Source of the DNA: JBKJUK01 sp046590705
GTDB taxonomy: Bacteria > Acidobacteriota > Thermoanaerobaculia > Gp7-AA8
Reading direction: 5' to 3'
Assembly (NCBI GenBank): GCA_046590705.1
Contig: JBKJUK010000249.1
Coordinates: forward strand, 1 to 28,829
Length of the DNA stretch: 28,829 nucleotides
In this document: one piece after another, positions 1-7,199 of the stretch
How the letters are laid out: every line of letters begins with the position of its first letter
Numbering within the stretch: position 1 is the stretch's first letter
Translations under genes and position numbers: made by a program
Notes under the pieces: model-generated
What the model was told of the DNA's origin: nothing
Databases searched by the model: none
The model's input: the letters and a program-made list of their open reading frames with translations, nothing else

Positions 1-77
1 GCGGCGCGGAACGGAGATTCCTCTTCGCATCTCAACCTGGCAAGCTCGCCTGAGCGTCTTGTGCTCATCGGAATGAC
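1..77 (-). repeat. Partial copy of the GTCATTCCGA-type dispersed repeat
   Basis: The stretch with GGAGATTCCTCTTCGCA near its start and TCATCGGAATGAC at 66-77 matches the right half of the repeat at 8646-8822, which has GGAGATTCCTCCTCGCA and TCGTCGGAATGAC. The left half would lie outside the window. No coding region is seen in positions 1-196; a short CG-rich fragment at about 114-129 resembles the GGCCGGGG repeat family described at 824. Confidence 0.6.
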
Positions 78-149
78 GTCGCGACGTGAGCGGAAACAAC
101 CCGGATTGGTTCCACCCCGGCCCCCGGCTCGAAAACAATAGAACATAAC

Positions 150-177
150 AAAGGACCACGACATCGTGGTCCTTTTT
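150..177. terminator. Intrinsic terminator, probably bidirectional
   Basis: A perfect hairpin has arms AAAGGACCACGA and TCGTGGTCCTTT. It is followed on the plus strand by a T5 run. On the minus strand it lies 20-47 nt downstream of the hemerythrin-like gene stop, with a weaker T tract. It can end that transcript and any plus-strand transcript entering from outside the window. Confidence 0.8.
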
Positions 178-196
178 ATCTATCGAACAATACTAC

Positions 197-754
197 TCAT
201 TTATCTTTACCCATCTCGCCACGAAGATCTTTCAGGCTCGAAGGAAGGAACTTGTCGGCCGCGCTTTGAATCTTGCGCATGGTGCCTGCAATCACGCTGT
301 CCCACTGCTCGTTGAGTTCCTGCTTCCGTTCGGCCATCGTTCCGCCCAGCTCCTGCAGGCGCTCGGCGCTCAGAAGGACTTTGGCCCTCGGGAACATGTC
401 CTTCTCTTCTTCGCCGGCGTGATGCTCGATGAGTTCCTTCAGTACCTTGGCCTTCCCGCGGAAATGGTCGCTGCTGCCGCTCATCGGTTTCAGCTCCGGG
501 AGGAGCATATCCACTACGTGATGTTCCTCGACCGCTTCGAAGTACATGTCGCGATCGTCGTTCTCCTTCGCAGCCTCACGAAAGGCCGGATAGAAGAGCT
601 CTTCTTCGATCATCGTGTGGATCTTTATTTCTTTCTCGATGGTATCAACCAGCGCCTCTTTCGCTTCCGGCGTCGTGGCGTCATCGGTCAGCTTTGCCAG
701 CAGACCGCGCACCTTGGTGTGATCGTCTTTCAGTAGTCCGATTGCATCCTGCAT
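197..754 (-). CDS. Hemerythrin HHE-domain protein
   Basis: This is a 185-aa, mostly helical, charged protein of the hemerythrin/HHE cation-binding family, in which four helices carry a His/Glu-liganded di-iron site. Candidate ligands are visible in order: H12 (DDHTKV), H46 and E50 (HTMIEEE), H78/H79 (EEHH) and H111/H112 with E115/E116 (EHHAGEEE). There is no signal peptide or membrane segment, so it should be cytoplasmic. Family members bind O2, NO or iron, or act in stress responses; the exact role cannot be told here. The start is the ATG at 754 because AGGAGG lies 7 nt upstream; the frame stays open to 784 but has no such signal there. It appears to be a single-gene transcript ending at the hairpin at 150-177. 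The C-terminal 50 residues lie outside the recognisable domain. Confidence 0.85.
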   Translation of the reverse strand: MQDAIGLLKDDHTKVRGLLAKLTDDATTPEAKEALVDTIEKEIKIHTMIEEELFYPAFREAAKENDDRDMYFEAVEEHHVVDMLLPELKPMSGSSDHFRGKAKVLKELIEHHAGEEEKDMFPRAKVLLSAERLQELGGTMAERKQELNEQWDSVIAGTMRKIQSAADKFLPSSLKDLRGEMGKDK

Positions 755-769
755 GGTGGTGCCTCCTGT

Positions 770-932
770 TCGTGAGTAGTGCAACCGAGGAGCCAGCGAA
801 GAGCAGTAGCCAGTAGATTAGGCGGCCGGGGTCAGGGGGCCGGGGGCCGGGGTAAAAGCAGAGGCGAGGCGCGCGCGCAACGCGCCCCTACAAAAGCGGC
901 CCCCTGGTTACTGGCTCCTAACTACTCACTAC
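770..932. repeat. Composite inverted repeat with GC-rich core between hemerythrin gene and fahA
   Basis: The outer arms are GTGAGTAGT (772-780) plus AGGAGCCAG, against CTGGCTCCT plus ACTACTCAC (911-929). Between them lie a GGCCGGGG-type GC repeat (824-852) and a short palindrome of GCGCG units followed by CTACA (868-891). The right arm overlaps the end of fahA and supplies its last codons and TAG stop. The same GC core recurs at 2243, 8583, 16731 and, inverted, 16952. This looks like a small non-autonomous, MITE/REP-like composite. Confidence 0.6.
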
Positions 933-2222
933 GGTCCCGACGCATTCCCCGAACCCAATCCGCGCGTAGCCTTCTCTCTGGCAGTAGCCGCGCATGATGA
1001 TCTGGTCTCCGTCGTTGATGAACTTGCGGCTCTCACCGTTCGGAAGATCGACCGGCTCACTTCCACGCCAGGCGCGCTCGAGCATGCTTCCTCGGGATTG
1101 TTTCGATGCTCCGGAAACTGTACCGCTGGCCAGCAGATCACCTGGGCGAAGGTTGCAGCCGTTGCTGGCGTGGTGGGTGAGCAACTGGCCGATGGTCCAG
1201 TAGATGTCGCGAAGATTGCCGCGACTGAGCAGGGCCGGTTCAGCACCCTCGAGGCGCATCTTCTCAGTCAAAAGCAGAACCTCCAGTGTGACATCCAGTC
1301 CGCCACGCTCGCGCTGCGCGGAGGAGCTCAAGTAGGGAAGAGGCTGAGGATCGTTGACCTCACGCTCGAATGCTTCCACGCGAAAGGGGGCCAGCGCCTC
1401 CAGCGAAACGATCCAGGGTGAAATTGAGGTGGCGAAATTCTTCGCCAGAAATGGCCCCAGTGGCTGGTACTCCCAGGCCTGCACGTCGCGCGCAGACCAG
1501 TCATTGACCAGGCAGAGTCCGAAAATATGTTCTTCCACCTGATCGATTGAAATCGACTCACCCTGGGTGTTCCCAGTACCGACGAAGAATCCGACTTCCA
1601 TCTCGTAATCCAGCCGCCTGGTCGGCCCGAACACTGGCGGCGCATCACCTTCCTGAGTCTGACCATTGGGACGACGCACCGGCGTCCCGCTCACCACGAT
1701 CGACGAAGAACGTCCGTGATACCCGATGGGAACCCATTTATAGTTCGGCAGCAGCGGATTGTCAGGGCGAAACATGCTCCCCACGTTGGTGGCGTGATGA
1801 ATGGAGGCGTAAAAGTCGGTGTAGTCTCCAATCGAGGCCGGCAACTGCATCACCACCTCCGATATTGGTATCAGATGATGCTCGACCTGTTCACGACGGG
1901 GGGAGTCGCTGGCCAGCAGGTGACTGACCCTTCTTCTCAACTGCGCAGCTGCCTCCGGCCCCAACGCCATGAGCTCGTTCAAGCGGCCAGCCTGACAGGC
2001 CGCAGCAGCGCGGGCCGGATCTCCGTCGAGCAGTCCGGCATGGTGCGCACCGCAAAGATCCAGCACCTGATCACCAATGGCTACACCCGCTTTGGCCGCG
2101 CTGCCGTTGTGAGTGAACACTCCCAAAGGGAGGTTCTGGATCGGAAAGTCGCTGGCCGGATCGTTTGCGGATGCGACGAAACTCTGGAGTTTCGGGTCGT
2201 GGGTTTCGTTGAGTTCAATCAT
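918..2222 (-). CDS. fahA: Fumarylacetoacetase
   Basis: This cytosolic hydrolase catalyses the last step of tyrosine degradation, splitting 4-fumarylacetoacetate into fumarate and acetoacetate. At 434 aa it is normal length for the family. The FAH signature is intact: D136 and H143 in DYTDFYASIHHATNVG (mammalian D126 and catalytic H133), E207 and E209 in DYEMEV (E199/E201), and D241 in LVNDWSARD (D233) for the metal site. The start is the ATG at 2222, with AAGGA just upstream; another in-frame ATG lies at 2228, and the long open upstream extension to 2348 runs through repeat DNA and is not family sequence. It is the last gene of the hppD-hmgA-unknown-fahA set, separated from the unknown gene by 196 bp of repeats. 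Its stop codon lies inside a repeat arm, so the last few residues may be repeat-derived. Confidence 0.96.
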   Translation of the reverse strand: MIELNETHDPKLQSFVASANDPASDFPIQNLPLGVFTHNGSAAKAGVAIGDQVLDLCGAHHAGLLDGDPARAAAACQAGRLNELMALGPEAAAQLRRRVSHLLASDSPRREQVEHHLIPISEVVMQLPASIGDYTDFYASIHHATNVGSMFRPDNPLLPNYKWVPIGYHGRSSSIVVSGTPVRRPNGQTQEGDAPPVFGPTRRLDYEMEVGFFVGTGNTQGESISIDQVEEHIFGLCLVNDWSARDVQAWEYQPLGPFLAKNFATSISPWIVSLEALAPFRVEAFEREVNDPQPLPYLSSSAQRERGGLDVTLEVLLLTEKMRLEGAEPALLSRGNLRDIYWTIGQLLTHHASNGCNLRPGDLLASGTVSGASKQSRGSMLERAWRGSEPVDLPNGESRKFINDGDQIIMRGYCQREGYARIGFGECVGTVVSS

Positions 2223-2242
2223 GGTCATCCTTGTGGAGAAAC

Positions 2243-2380
2243 GGCCGGGGGCCGGGGTCAGGGGGCCGGAGTAGAACAATACGGCGAGGTCCCGGTCGTA
2301 GGGGCGAACTGCGTTCGCCCGCTCCCTGGTCGACATTTTGAAGTGCACCGGGGATCGGGCGCGCGCAGCGCGCCCCTACA
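2243..2380. repeat. Cluster of dispersed repeats upstream of fahA
   Basis: Position 2243-2270 is a GGCCGGGGGCCGGGGTCAG-type repeat. At 2302-2320 is the palindrome GGGCGAAC TGC GTTCGCCC, in the reverse orientation of the family, with the flank TAG reading CTA on the other strand. At 2357-2375 is GGGCGCGC GCA GCGCGCCC followed by CTACA. The two palindromes face each other. The region between fahA and the unknown gene (2223-2418) holds nothing else I can support; any fahA promoter would have to lie within it. Confidence 0.65.
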
Positions 2381-2418
2381 CAAATTCATTGCGTAGGTTA
2401 ACTCGTCGCGTTGAAAAA

Positions 2419-3297
2419 CTAGAGCCAGCCCAGTGTTCCCAGATCCTCGAGCGGCTCGCTGAAGGAGCAGGAACCGAAGGAGATCGCTGTGGAGCGTGAG
2501 ATGGCGATCTCATCCACTCCCAACTCCTCGTCCCGCCATTCGATCTCATCGCTGGTTATCCGAAACGATTTCTGATTTTCGTCGAGCAGAAGTTCTGTCG
2601 CTTCCTCAGCACTCATTCCGTTTCGGATGAATGCCGCAGCGAGAAACAGATTCACGAAGCCATGCATCGAACCTGACGGACTGTCGGATTCACCAGTGAG
2701 TTTCCGCTCGCCACGCAGCGGATGATGCAGACCTGCGGTGGCCTTGAAAGGAACTTCGCGCGCGTCACAGTCAGCGATGAATCGCGCAACTTCATTGGCG
2801 GTCGGAAATGCCTCTGGAGTGAGTCCCCCCGTCCTGATTTTTGCACGCAGTCCCTCGCTCGCAAGAATTCGCATGAGCGAGGTCGAGCTCTGCAGCGGCA
2901 CTTCCACATACGCGGTCAGATCACGAGAGAGCTTCGAAGCCAGCGTGGTGATCTCCTCTTCGGAAGAGGCTTTGACCTCGACGGTGTCGATCACCGCACG
3001 ATCACTGAACTTGGTGTTGAAGGCCCTGACGGCTTTCAGATCGGCCTCGAGGTCGCCGCCGAAAAGTGCCGACAGCTTCCAGGGATCGGCAGGGCTTCTG
3101 TCTTCAGCTCCGAAGGCAATCTCGAACTCATTCAGCCTGCTGACCGGAAGAATGAAACTTCCCAGAAGGAGACGCTGACCGCTTTCGAGGTACTGCCGGT
3201 AATTCCGCACTGCCTCTTCCATCGACAGAGCAGCCGGCGGAAAGAGCCCGGCGTAGTCGATCACCCCAGCCAACAGCGTTTTCAGTGACGTTTTCAT
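2419..3297 (-). CDS. Conserved hypothetical protein in the homogentisate cluster
   Basis: This 292-aa soluble protein has no signal peptide or membrane helix, and I cannot assign a function. The sequence alternates hydrophobic strands and helices like an alpha/beta barrel. A conspicuous block FKATAGLHHPLRG sits near residues 184-196, and I recall this kind of motif from conserved unknown proteins in several phyla. The start is the ATG at 3297, whose ATGA overlaps the hmgA stop (4-nt overlap), a classic sign of translational coupling; the frame is open 33 nt further upstream but only inside hmgA. Position between hmgA and fahA argues for a role in tyrosine/homogentisate metabolism. The missing maleylacetoacetate isomerase step is a tempting but unproven idea, since no glutathione-transferase or zeta-class features are visible. 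Confidence 0.85.
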   Translation of the reverse strand: MKTSLKTLLAGVIDYAGLFPPAALSMEEAVRNYRQYLESGQRLLLGSFILPVSRLNEFEIAFGAEDRSPADPWKLSALFGGDLEADLKAVRAFNTKFSDRAVIDTVEVKASSEEEITTLASKLSRDLTAYVEVPLQSSTSLMRILASEGLRAKIRTGGLTPEAFPTANEVARFIADCDAREVPFKATAGLHHPLRGERKLTGESDSPSGSMHGFVNLFLAAAFIRNGMSAEEATELLLDENQKSFRITSDEIEWRDEELGVDEIAISRSTAISFGSCSFSEPLEDLGTLGWL

Positions 3298-4589
3298 GAT
3301 TTGAAATTCTTCCTCAAACCCTGCCAGCACTCGTAGTAATCGTGCTGCAACTGCGAGGTCTCGAACGCGTACTTCGTCGGACGAAGCACGAAACGTGTCT
3401 CGAACATGAAGGCCAGGGTGTCATCGATATACTTCGGCTTCAACTCTGCGACGCTGGCACGTTCGAACGTCGTGGCGTCGGGCCCATGCGCCGACATGCA
3501 GTTGTGCAAACTTCCTCCACCCGGCACGAACCCCTCGGCCTTGGCGTCGTACTCGCCATGAATGAGCCCCATGTACTCATTCATGAAGTTTCTGTGAAAG
3601 TACGGAGGTCGGAAGGAGTGCTCGGCCACCAGCCAACGCGGCGGGAAAATCACAAAGTCGATGTTGGCCGTGCCGATCGTGTCGGAAGGTGAGGTGAGCA
3701 CAGTGTAAATCGAAGGATCGGGATGGTCGAAGGACACTGTGTTCATGGTGTTAAAGCGCGCCAGATCGTACTTGTACGGTGCGTAGTTGCCGTGCCAGGC
3801 AACAACGCTCAGTGGTGAATGGTCGATCCGCGCAGACCAGAGTCTTCCGCCGAATTTAGCGATGAGTTCGAACTCGCCCTGGCGGTCTTCGAATGCAGCC
3901 ACCGGAGTGAGGAAGTCGCGCGGATTGGCGAGACCGTTCGCGCCGATGAGTCCGAGGTCCGGGAGACGGAGCAGTGCCCCGTAATTCTCGCAGACGTAGC
4001 CGCGCGCGTCGCCGTCCGGCAGTTCGACGCGGAACTTGATCCCGCGTTGAATGACGGCGATCTCACCCGGTCCGACTTCGATGATTCCGAACTCGGTGCG
4101 AAGTAGTAGCCTTCCCTGCTGCGGAACGATGAGTAACTCGCCGTCGGCATTGTAGAAAAAGCGCGACTCCATCGAGAGATTCGCCGCGTAAAGATGAACG
4201 GCCATCCCGATCTGCATTGAAGCGTCGCCGTTGCCGGCCACGGTAATGAGGCTGTCCACGAAGTCGGTCGGCTTCGATGGTCCCGGAACTGGAATCGGAT
4301 CCCATCGCAACTGATTCGGCGGTGTTTCTGCTTCATCGAAGGGTGTACTGCGAAACAGTTTTCCCGGAATCGGCGCGAAGGGATGGTGGACGACGGACGG
4401 GCGAATTCTGTACTGCCAGGAGCGGCGGTTCTGATGACGAGGAGAGGTGAACGGGGTTCCGCTCAGCTGCTCTGCGTAGAGCCCGAGAGGTGCCTTCTGC
4501 GGCGAATTCTGGCCGATGGGAAGTGCACCCGATACGGCTTCCGATGCGAACTCGTTTCCGAAGCCGGAGAGATACTTGTATTCAGACAT
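3294..4589 (-). CDS. hmgA: Homogentisate 1,2-dioxygenase
   Basis: This 431-aa cytosolic Fe(II) dioxygenase opens the ring of homogentisate to give 4-maleylacetoacetate. It is full length for the family. The iron ligands are visible as H332 and E338 in YFHRNFMNEYMG and H368 in SAHGPD, each offset by 3 from human H335, E341 and H371. The N-terminus SGFGNEFASEA and the block RRSWQYRIRPS are typical. The start at 4589 is preceded by GAGGTG 3-4 nt upstream. It follows hppD by 129 bp, which contain a repeat palindrome, and overlaps the next gene by 4 nt. Confidence 0.97.
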   Translation of the reverse strand: MSEYKYLSGFGNEFASEAVSGALPIGQNSPQKAPLGLYAEQLSGTPFTSPRHQNRRSWQYRIRPSVVHHPFAPIPGKLFRSTPFDEAETPPNQLRWDPIPVPGPSKPTDFVDSLITVAGNGDASMQIGMAVHLYAANLSMESRFFYNADGELLIVPQQGRLLLRTEFGIIEVGPGEIAVIQRGIKFRVELPDGDARGYVCENYGALLRLPDLGLIGANGLANPRDFLTPVAAFEDRQGEFELIAKFGGRLWSARIDHSPLSVVAWHGNYAPYKYDLARFNTMNTVSFDHPDPSIYTVLTSPSDTIGTANIDFVIFPPRWLVAEHSFRPPYFHRNFMNEYMGLIHGEYDAKAEGFVPGGGSLHNCMSAHGPDATTFERASVAELKPKYIDDTLAFMFETRFVLRPTKYAFETSQLQHDYYECWQGLRKNFKS

Positions 4590-4644
4590 GACACCTCTTT
4601 CTGCTTCACACTGCTACGTCGAGTCACGGATGCGCCGGAGTTGC

Positions 4645-4669
4645 GGACGCGCTGCTGCGCGTCCCTACA
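4645..4669 (+). repeat. Short palindromic repeat followed by CTACA
   Basis: GGACGCGC and GCGCGTCC flank a TGCT loop, followed by CTACA. The same arrangement occurs at 868-891, 2302-2320 (inverted), 2357-2380 and 16847-16872. It sits in the hppD-hmgA gap, so it would form an intercistronic hairpin if the two genes are co-transcribed. Confidence 0.65.
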
Positions 4670-4718
4670 TTGAGATCCGCACGCGTCCACATCGCGGGCG
4701 TTCAGGCGTGGTCCCGAC

Positions 4719-5855
4719 TCAGAGATTTCCGCGCAGTCCCTGTTCTGCTTCGATTGCCTCGAACAACGCTTTGAAGTTTCCCTTACCGAAACCGCGACTT
4801 CCTTTTCTCTGGATGATCTCGAAGAAGACTGTAGGCCTGTCCTCGACAGGTTTCGTGAAGATCTGCAGCAGATACCCTTCCTCGTCGCGGTCGACCAGGA
4901 TGCCGAGCTTGCGCAGCTCGTCGATTGATTCCTTGATCTCCCCGATCCTGCCCGGGAGTTCGTCGTAGTACGAGTCGGGCACACGCAGGAACTCGATTCC
5001 GTTCTCTTTGAGCTTCGAGACCGTGCTGATGACGTCGCCGCAGAGTAAAGCGAGATGTTGCACTCCGGCGCCTTTGTAACTGTCGAGGTACTCCTGAATC
5101 TGACTCTTCCGCTTTCCGCCAGCAGGCTCGTTGATCGGAAACTTCACGATCTGCGAGTCATCGGACATGACGATGCTCATCAGTGCGGAGTACTCAGTGG
5201 AAATGTCTTTGTCGTCGAAGGTGATGTAGCGGGAAAATCCCATCACATTGCTGTACCAGTCCGCCCATTCGTTCATGGCACCGAGTTCGACGTTGCCGAC
5301 CACATGATCGACCACCAGCAGACCGACGTCTTCACCTTTCACTTCCGCCGCAGTGAAACCGGGCAGGAACGGTCCGCTGTAATCCTTCGGCGAGAGAAAC
5401 GTGTGCAATGTCTCGCCGTAGGTGTGGACTGAGGCGCGCCGGACGGTCCCGTTGGCGTCGGTGACATCGTGCGGTTCCGCGGCAGGCTTCGCTCCGCGAC
5501 GCACCGCTTCGTTGAAGGCAAAGTCGGCATCCTCGACCAGCAGCGCGATGTCGCGCACGCCGTCTCCGTGGACCTTCAAATGTTCAGCGGAAGGGTGATC
5601 AGGGTGCAGCGGCGTGGAAAAGACGAAGCGAATCTTCCCCTGCGACATCACGTACGAGGCGGTCTCGCGGTTTCCCGTTTCGAGTCCGCTGTAGGCCAGC
5701 TGTGAGAAGCCGAAGGCCTTCCGGTAGAAGAAGGAAGCCTGCTTGGCGTTCCCCACCCAGAACTCGATGTGGTGAATCCTCTTCAACTTAAGCGGGTTCT
5801 GGCGCGCCTTCGCGGGATTCGGGGTGACGACTTGATTCTCGAGCGTGGCGGTCAT
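4719..5855 (-). CDS. hppD: 4-hydroxyphenylpyruvate dioxygenase
   Basis: This 378-aa cytosolic non-heme iron enzyme of the vicinal oxygen chelate fold converts 4-hydroxyphenylpyruvate to homogentisate, the step before HmgA. Two VOC domains lie at about residues 24-160 and 180-350. The Fe(II) ligands are H184 (VVDHVVGNV), H267 (GVQHLAL) and E346 (VFFEIIQR); the C-terminal block with RGFGKGNFKALFEAIE is the usual helix that closes the active site. The start at 5855 has GGAGGG 6 nt upstream. It is the first gene of the minus-strand cluster, and its promoter would lie in 5856-6006, which holds a heptamer inverted array; I see no clear -35/-10. Confidence 0.96.
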   Translation of the reverse strand: MTATLENQVVTPNPAKARQNPLKLKRIHHIEFWVGNAKQASFFYRKAFGFSQLAYSGLETGNRETASYVMSQGKIRFVFSTPLHPDHPSAEHLKVHGDGVRDIALLVEDADFAFNEAVRRGAKPAAEPHDVTDANGTVRRASVHTYGETLHTFLSPKDYSGPFLPGFTAAEVKGEDVGLLVVDHVVGNVELGAMNEWADWYSNVMGFSRYITFDDKDISTEYSALMSIVMSDDSQIVKFPINEPAGGKRKSQIQEYLDSYKGAGVQHLALLCGDVISTVSKLKENGIEFLRVPDSYYDELPGRIGEIKESIDELRKLGILVDRDEEGYLLQIFTKPVEDRPTVFFEIIQRKGSRGFGKGNFKALFEAIEAEQGLRGNL

Positions 5856-5917
5856 GAAAGCCCTCCGGATGTCAGCTTGCAGAACAGTTTAAATGCAAAA
5901 TTGATGTCGGCTGCGCT

Positions 5918-6008
5918 GAATGGAGAATGCAGAATGGAGAATGGAGAATGTCGAGAGGCCAGTCTTTGACTTGCATTCTCCATTCTGCATTCTCCATTCT
6001 CCATTCTC
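5918..6008. repeat. Inverted array of GAATGGA/GAATGCA heptamers
   Basis: The left arm 5918-5950 is tandem heptamers (GAATGGA, GAATGCA, GAATGGA, GAATGGA, GAATG). The right arm 5974-6008 holds the same heptamers on the opposite strand. A 23-nt spacer separates them. The arms can form a hairpin of roughly 33 bp with few mismatches. The right arm touches the last codon and stop of prfA (6007-6009). There is no T run, so it is not a standard terminator, though it could still end or protect the prfA transcript. The left arm is about 60 bp upstream of hppD. Confidence 0.85.
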
Positions 6009-7086
6009 ACTTCGCCTCCACTGCTTCGCGAAGGAGCTCGGCCTGATAGTGCGAAGTGAGAGGATCGACCAGAACATCGAGATCACCGTTCATCACGGAC
6101 GGAATGTTGTGCACGGTCAGGCCGATCCGATGGTCGGTGACGCGGTCCTGCGGAAAGTTGTAGGTGCGGATCTTTTCGGAACGATCACCACTGCCGATCA
6201 TTCCTTTGCGCGTTGCGGAGAGCTCGGCCTCACGTTTGGCCTGCTCGATATCGTAGAGCCTGGCCTTCATCACCTTCAGCGCTTTCGCGCGGTTCTTGAT
6301 CTGCGACTTCTCGTCCTGACAGGAAACCACAACGCCTGACGGGAGATGCGTGAGGCGCACTGCCGAGTAAGTCGTGTTGACCGACTGACCACCCGGCCCG
6401 GAAGAACAGAACGTATCGACGCGAAGGTCCTTGTCGTGGACCTGAATGTCGATGTCCTCGACCTCCGGGAGAATGGCCACGGTGATGGCCGAAGTATGCA
6501 CGCGTCCCTGGGTCTCGGTCTGAGGAACGCGCTGCACGCGGTGAACGCCCGACTCGTACTTCATGCGTGAGTAGACCTTGTTGCCTTCGATGAGGAGTGT
6601 GGCGTCCTTGATCCCGTTGACCGAGGAGTAGTTGGCGTCGGTGACATCCACCTTCCAGCGGCGTGTCTCAGCGTAGCGGATGTACATGCGCATGATCTCG
6701 GACGCGAAGAGCGAAGCTTCGTCGCCTCCGGTCCCGGCGCGAATCTCCAGGACGACGTTCTTCTCGTCGTTGGGATCCTTCGGTTGCAGCAGGAGGCGAA
6801 TCTCGGTCTCGAGCGCCGGCATCTGCTCCTCGAGTTCTGCCAGCTCCATCTCGGCCAGCTCGCGCAATTCGTCGTCGTTCTTCATTCCCGAGAGCATCTG
6901 CTTGGTCTCGTCGAGCCGGCGGCTGATTCCCAGCCACTCGCGATATTTGAGAACTACATCTTCGACTTCGGCGAAGGACTTAGCGGTCTCACGGTAGGTT
7001 GCCTGATCATTGGCAATGCCCGGCTCGCTCATCTGGCGCTGGAGCTCTTCGTACCGTCTTTCGATGTCGTGCAGTTTGTCGAACAT
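6007..7086 (-). CDS. prfA: Peptide chain release factor 1
   Basis: RF1 (359 aa) recognises UAA and UAG in the ribosomal A site and triggers peptide release. The GGQ loop is at 232-234 (GPGGQSVNTTYSAVRLTH). The stop-codon-reading tripeptide is PQT at 188-190, the position of PAT in E. coli RF1; this P-x-T form, rather than SPF, marks it as RF1 and not RF2. Length and the N-terminal coiled-coil domain are normal. The start at 7086 has GGAG 9 nt upstream. A terminator separates it from the DUF1385 gene upstream, so it probably has its own promoter in the 113-bp gap. No prmC (RF methyltransferase) follows. Confidence 0.97.
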   Translation of the reverse strand: MFDKLHDIERRYEELQRQMSEPGIANDQATYRETAKSFAEVEDVVLKYREWLGISRRLDETKQMLSGMKNDDELRELAEMELAELEEQMPALETEIRLLLQPKDPNDEKNVVLEIRAGTGGDEASLFASEIMRMYIRYAETRRWKVDVTDANYSSVNGIKDATLLIEGNKVYSRMKYESGVHRVQRVPQTETQGRVHTSAITVAILPEVEDIDIQVHDKDLRVDTFCSSGPGGQSVNTTYSAVRLTHLPSGVVVSCQDEKSQIKNRAKALKVMKARLYDIEQAKREAELSATRKGMIGSGDRSEKIRTYNFPQDRVTDHRIGLTVHNIPSVMNGDLDVLVDPLTSHYQAELLREAVEAK

Positions 7087-7144
7087 AGTTTTGTACTCCG
7101 GGGCAAAGGCAGGAGCAGCGCGTTTCTCTTCTCTTGCGACCTAA

Positions 7145-7181
7145 CAAAAAAGGGAAGCGCACCTGAGGTGCACTTCCCTTT
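7145..7181 (-). terminator. Rho-independent terminator after the rpmE-DUF1385 operon
   Basis: Read on the minus strand, a 15-pair stem with one mismatch (7149-7163 with 7167-7181) carries a 3-nt loop and is followed by TTTTTTG. It starts 18 nt after the DUF1385 stop. The plus strand also has a T5 after the stem, so it may act both ways. Confidence 0.88.
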
Positions 7182-7199
7182 CGTTTTTGATTGAGTCAG

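Noticed and set aside
5903..6006. Heptamer hairpin as a standard terminator for prfA
   Set aside because: There is no T run after the stem on the minus strand, so a Rho-independent terminator cannot be claimed.
5918..6008. Possible CRISPR-like array
   Set aside because: Units are 7 bp, tandem without spacers, and inverted around a centre; there are no cas genes.
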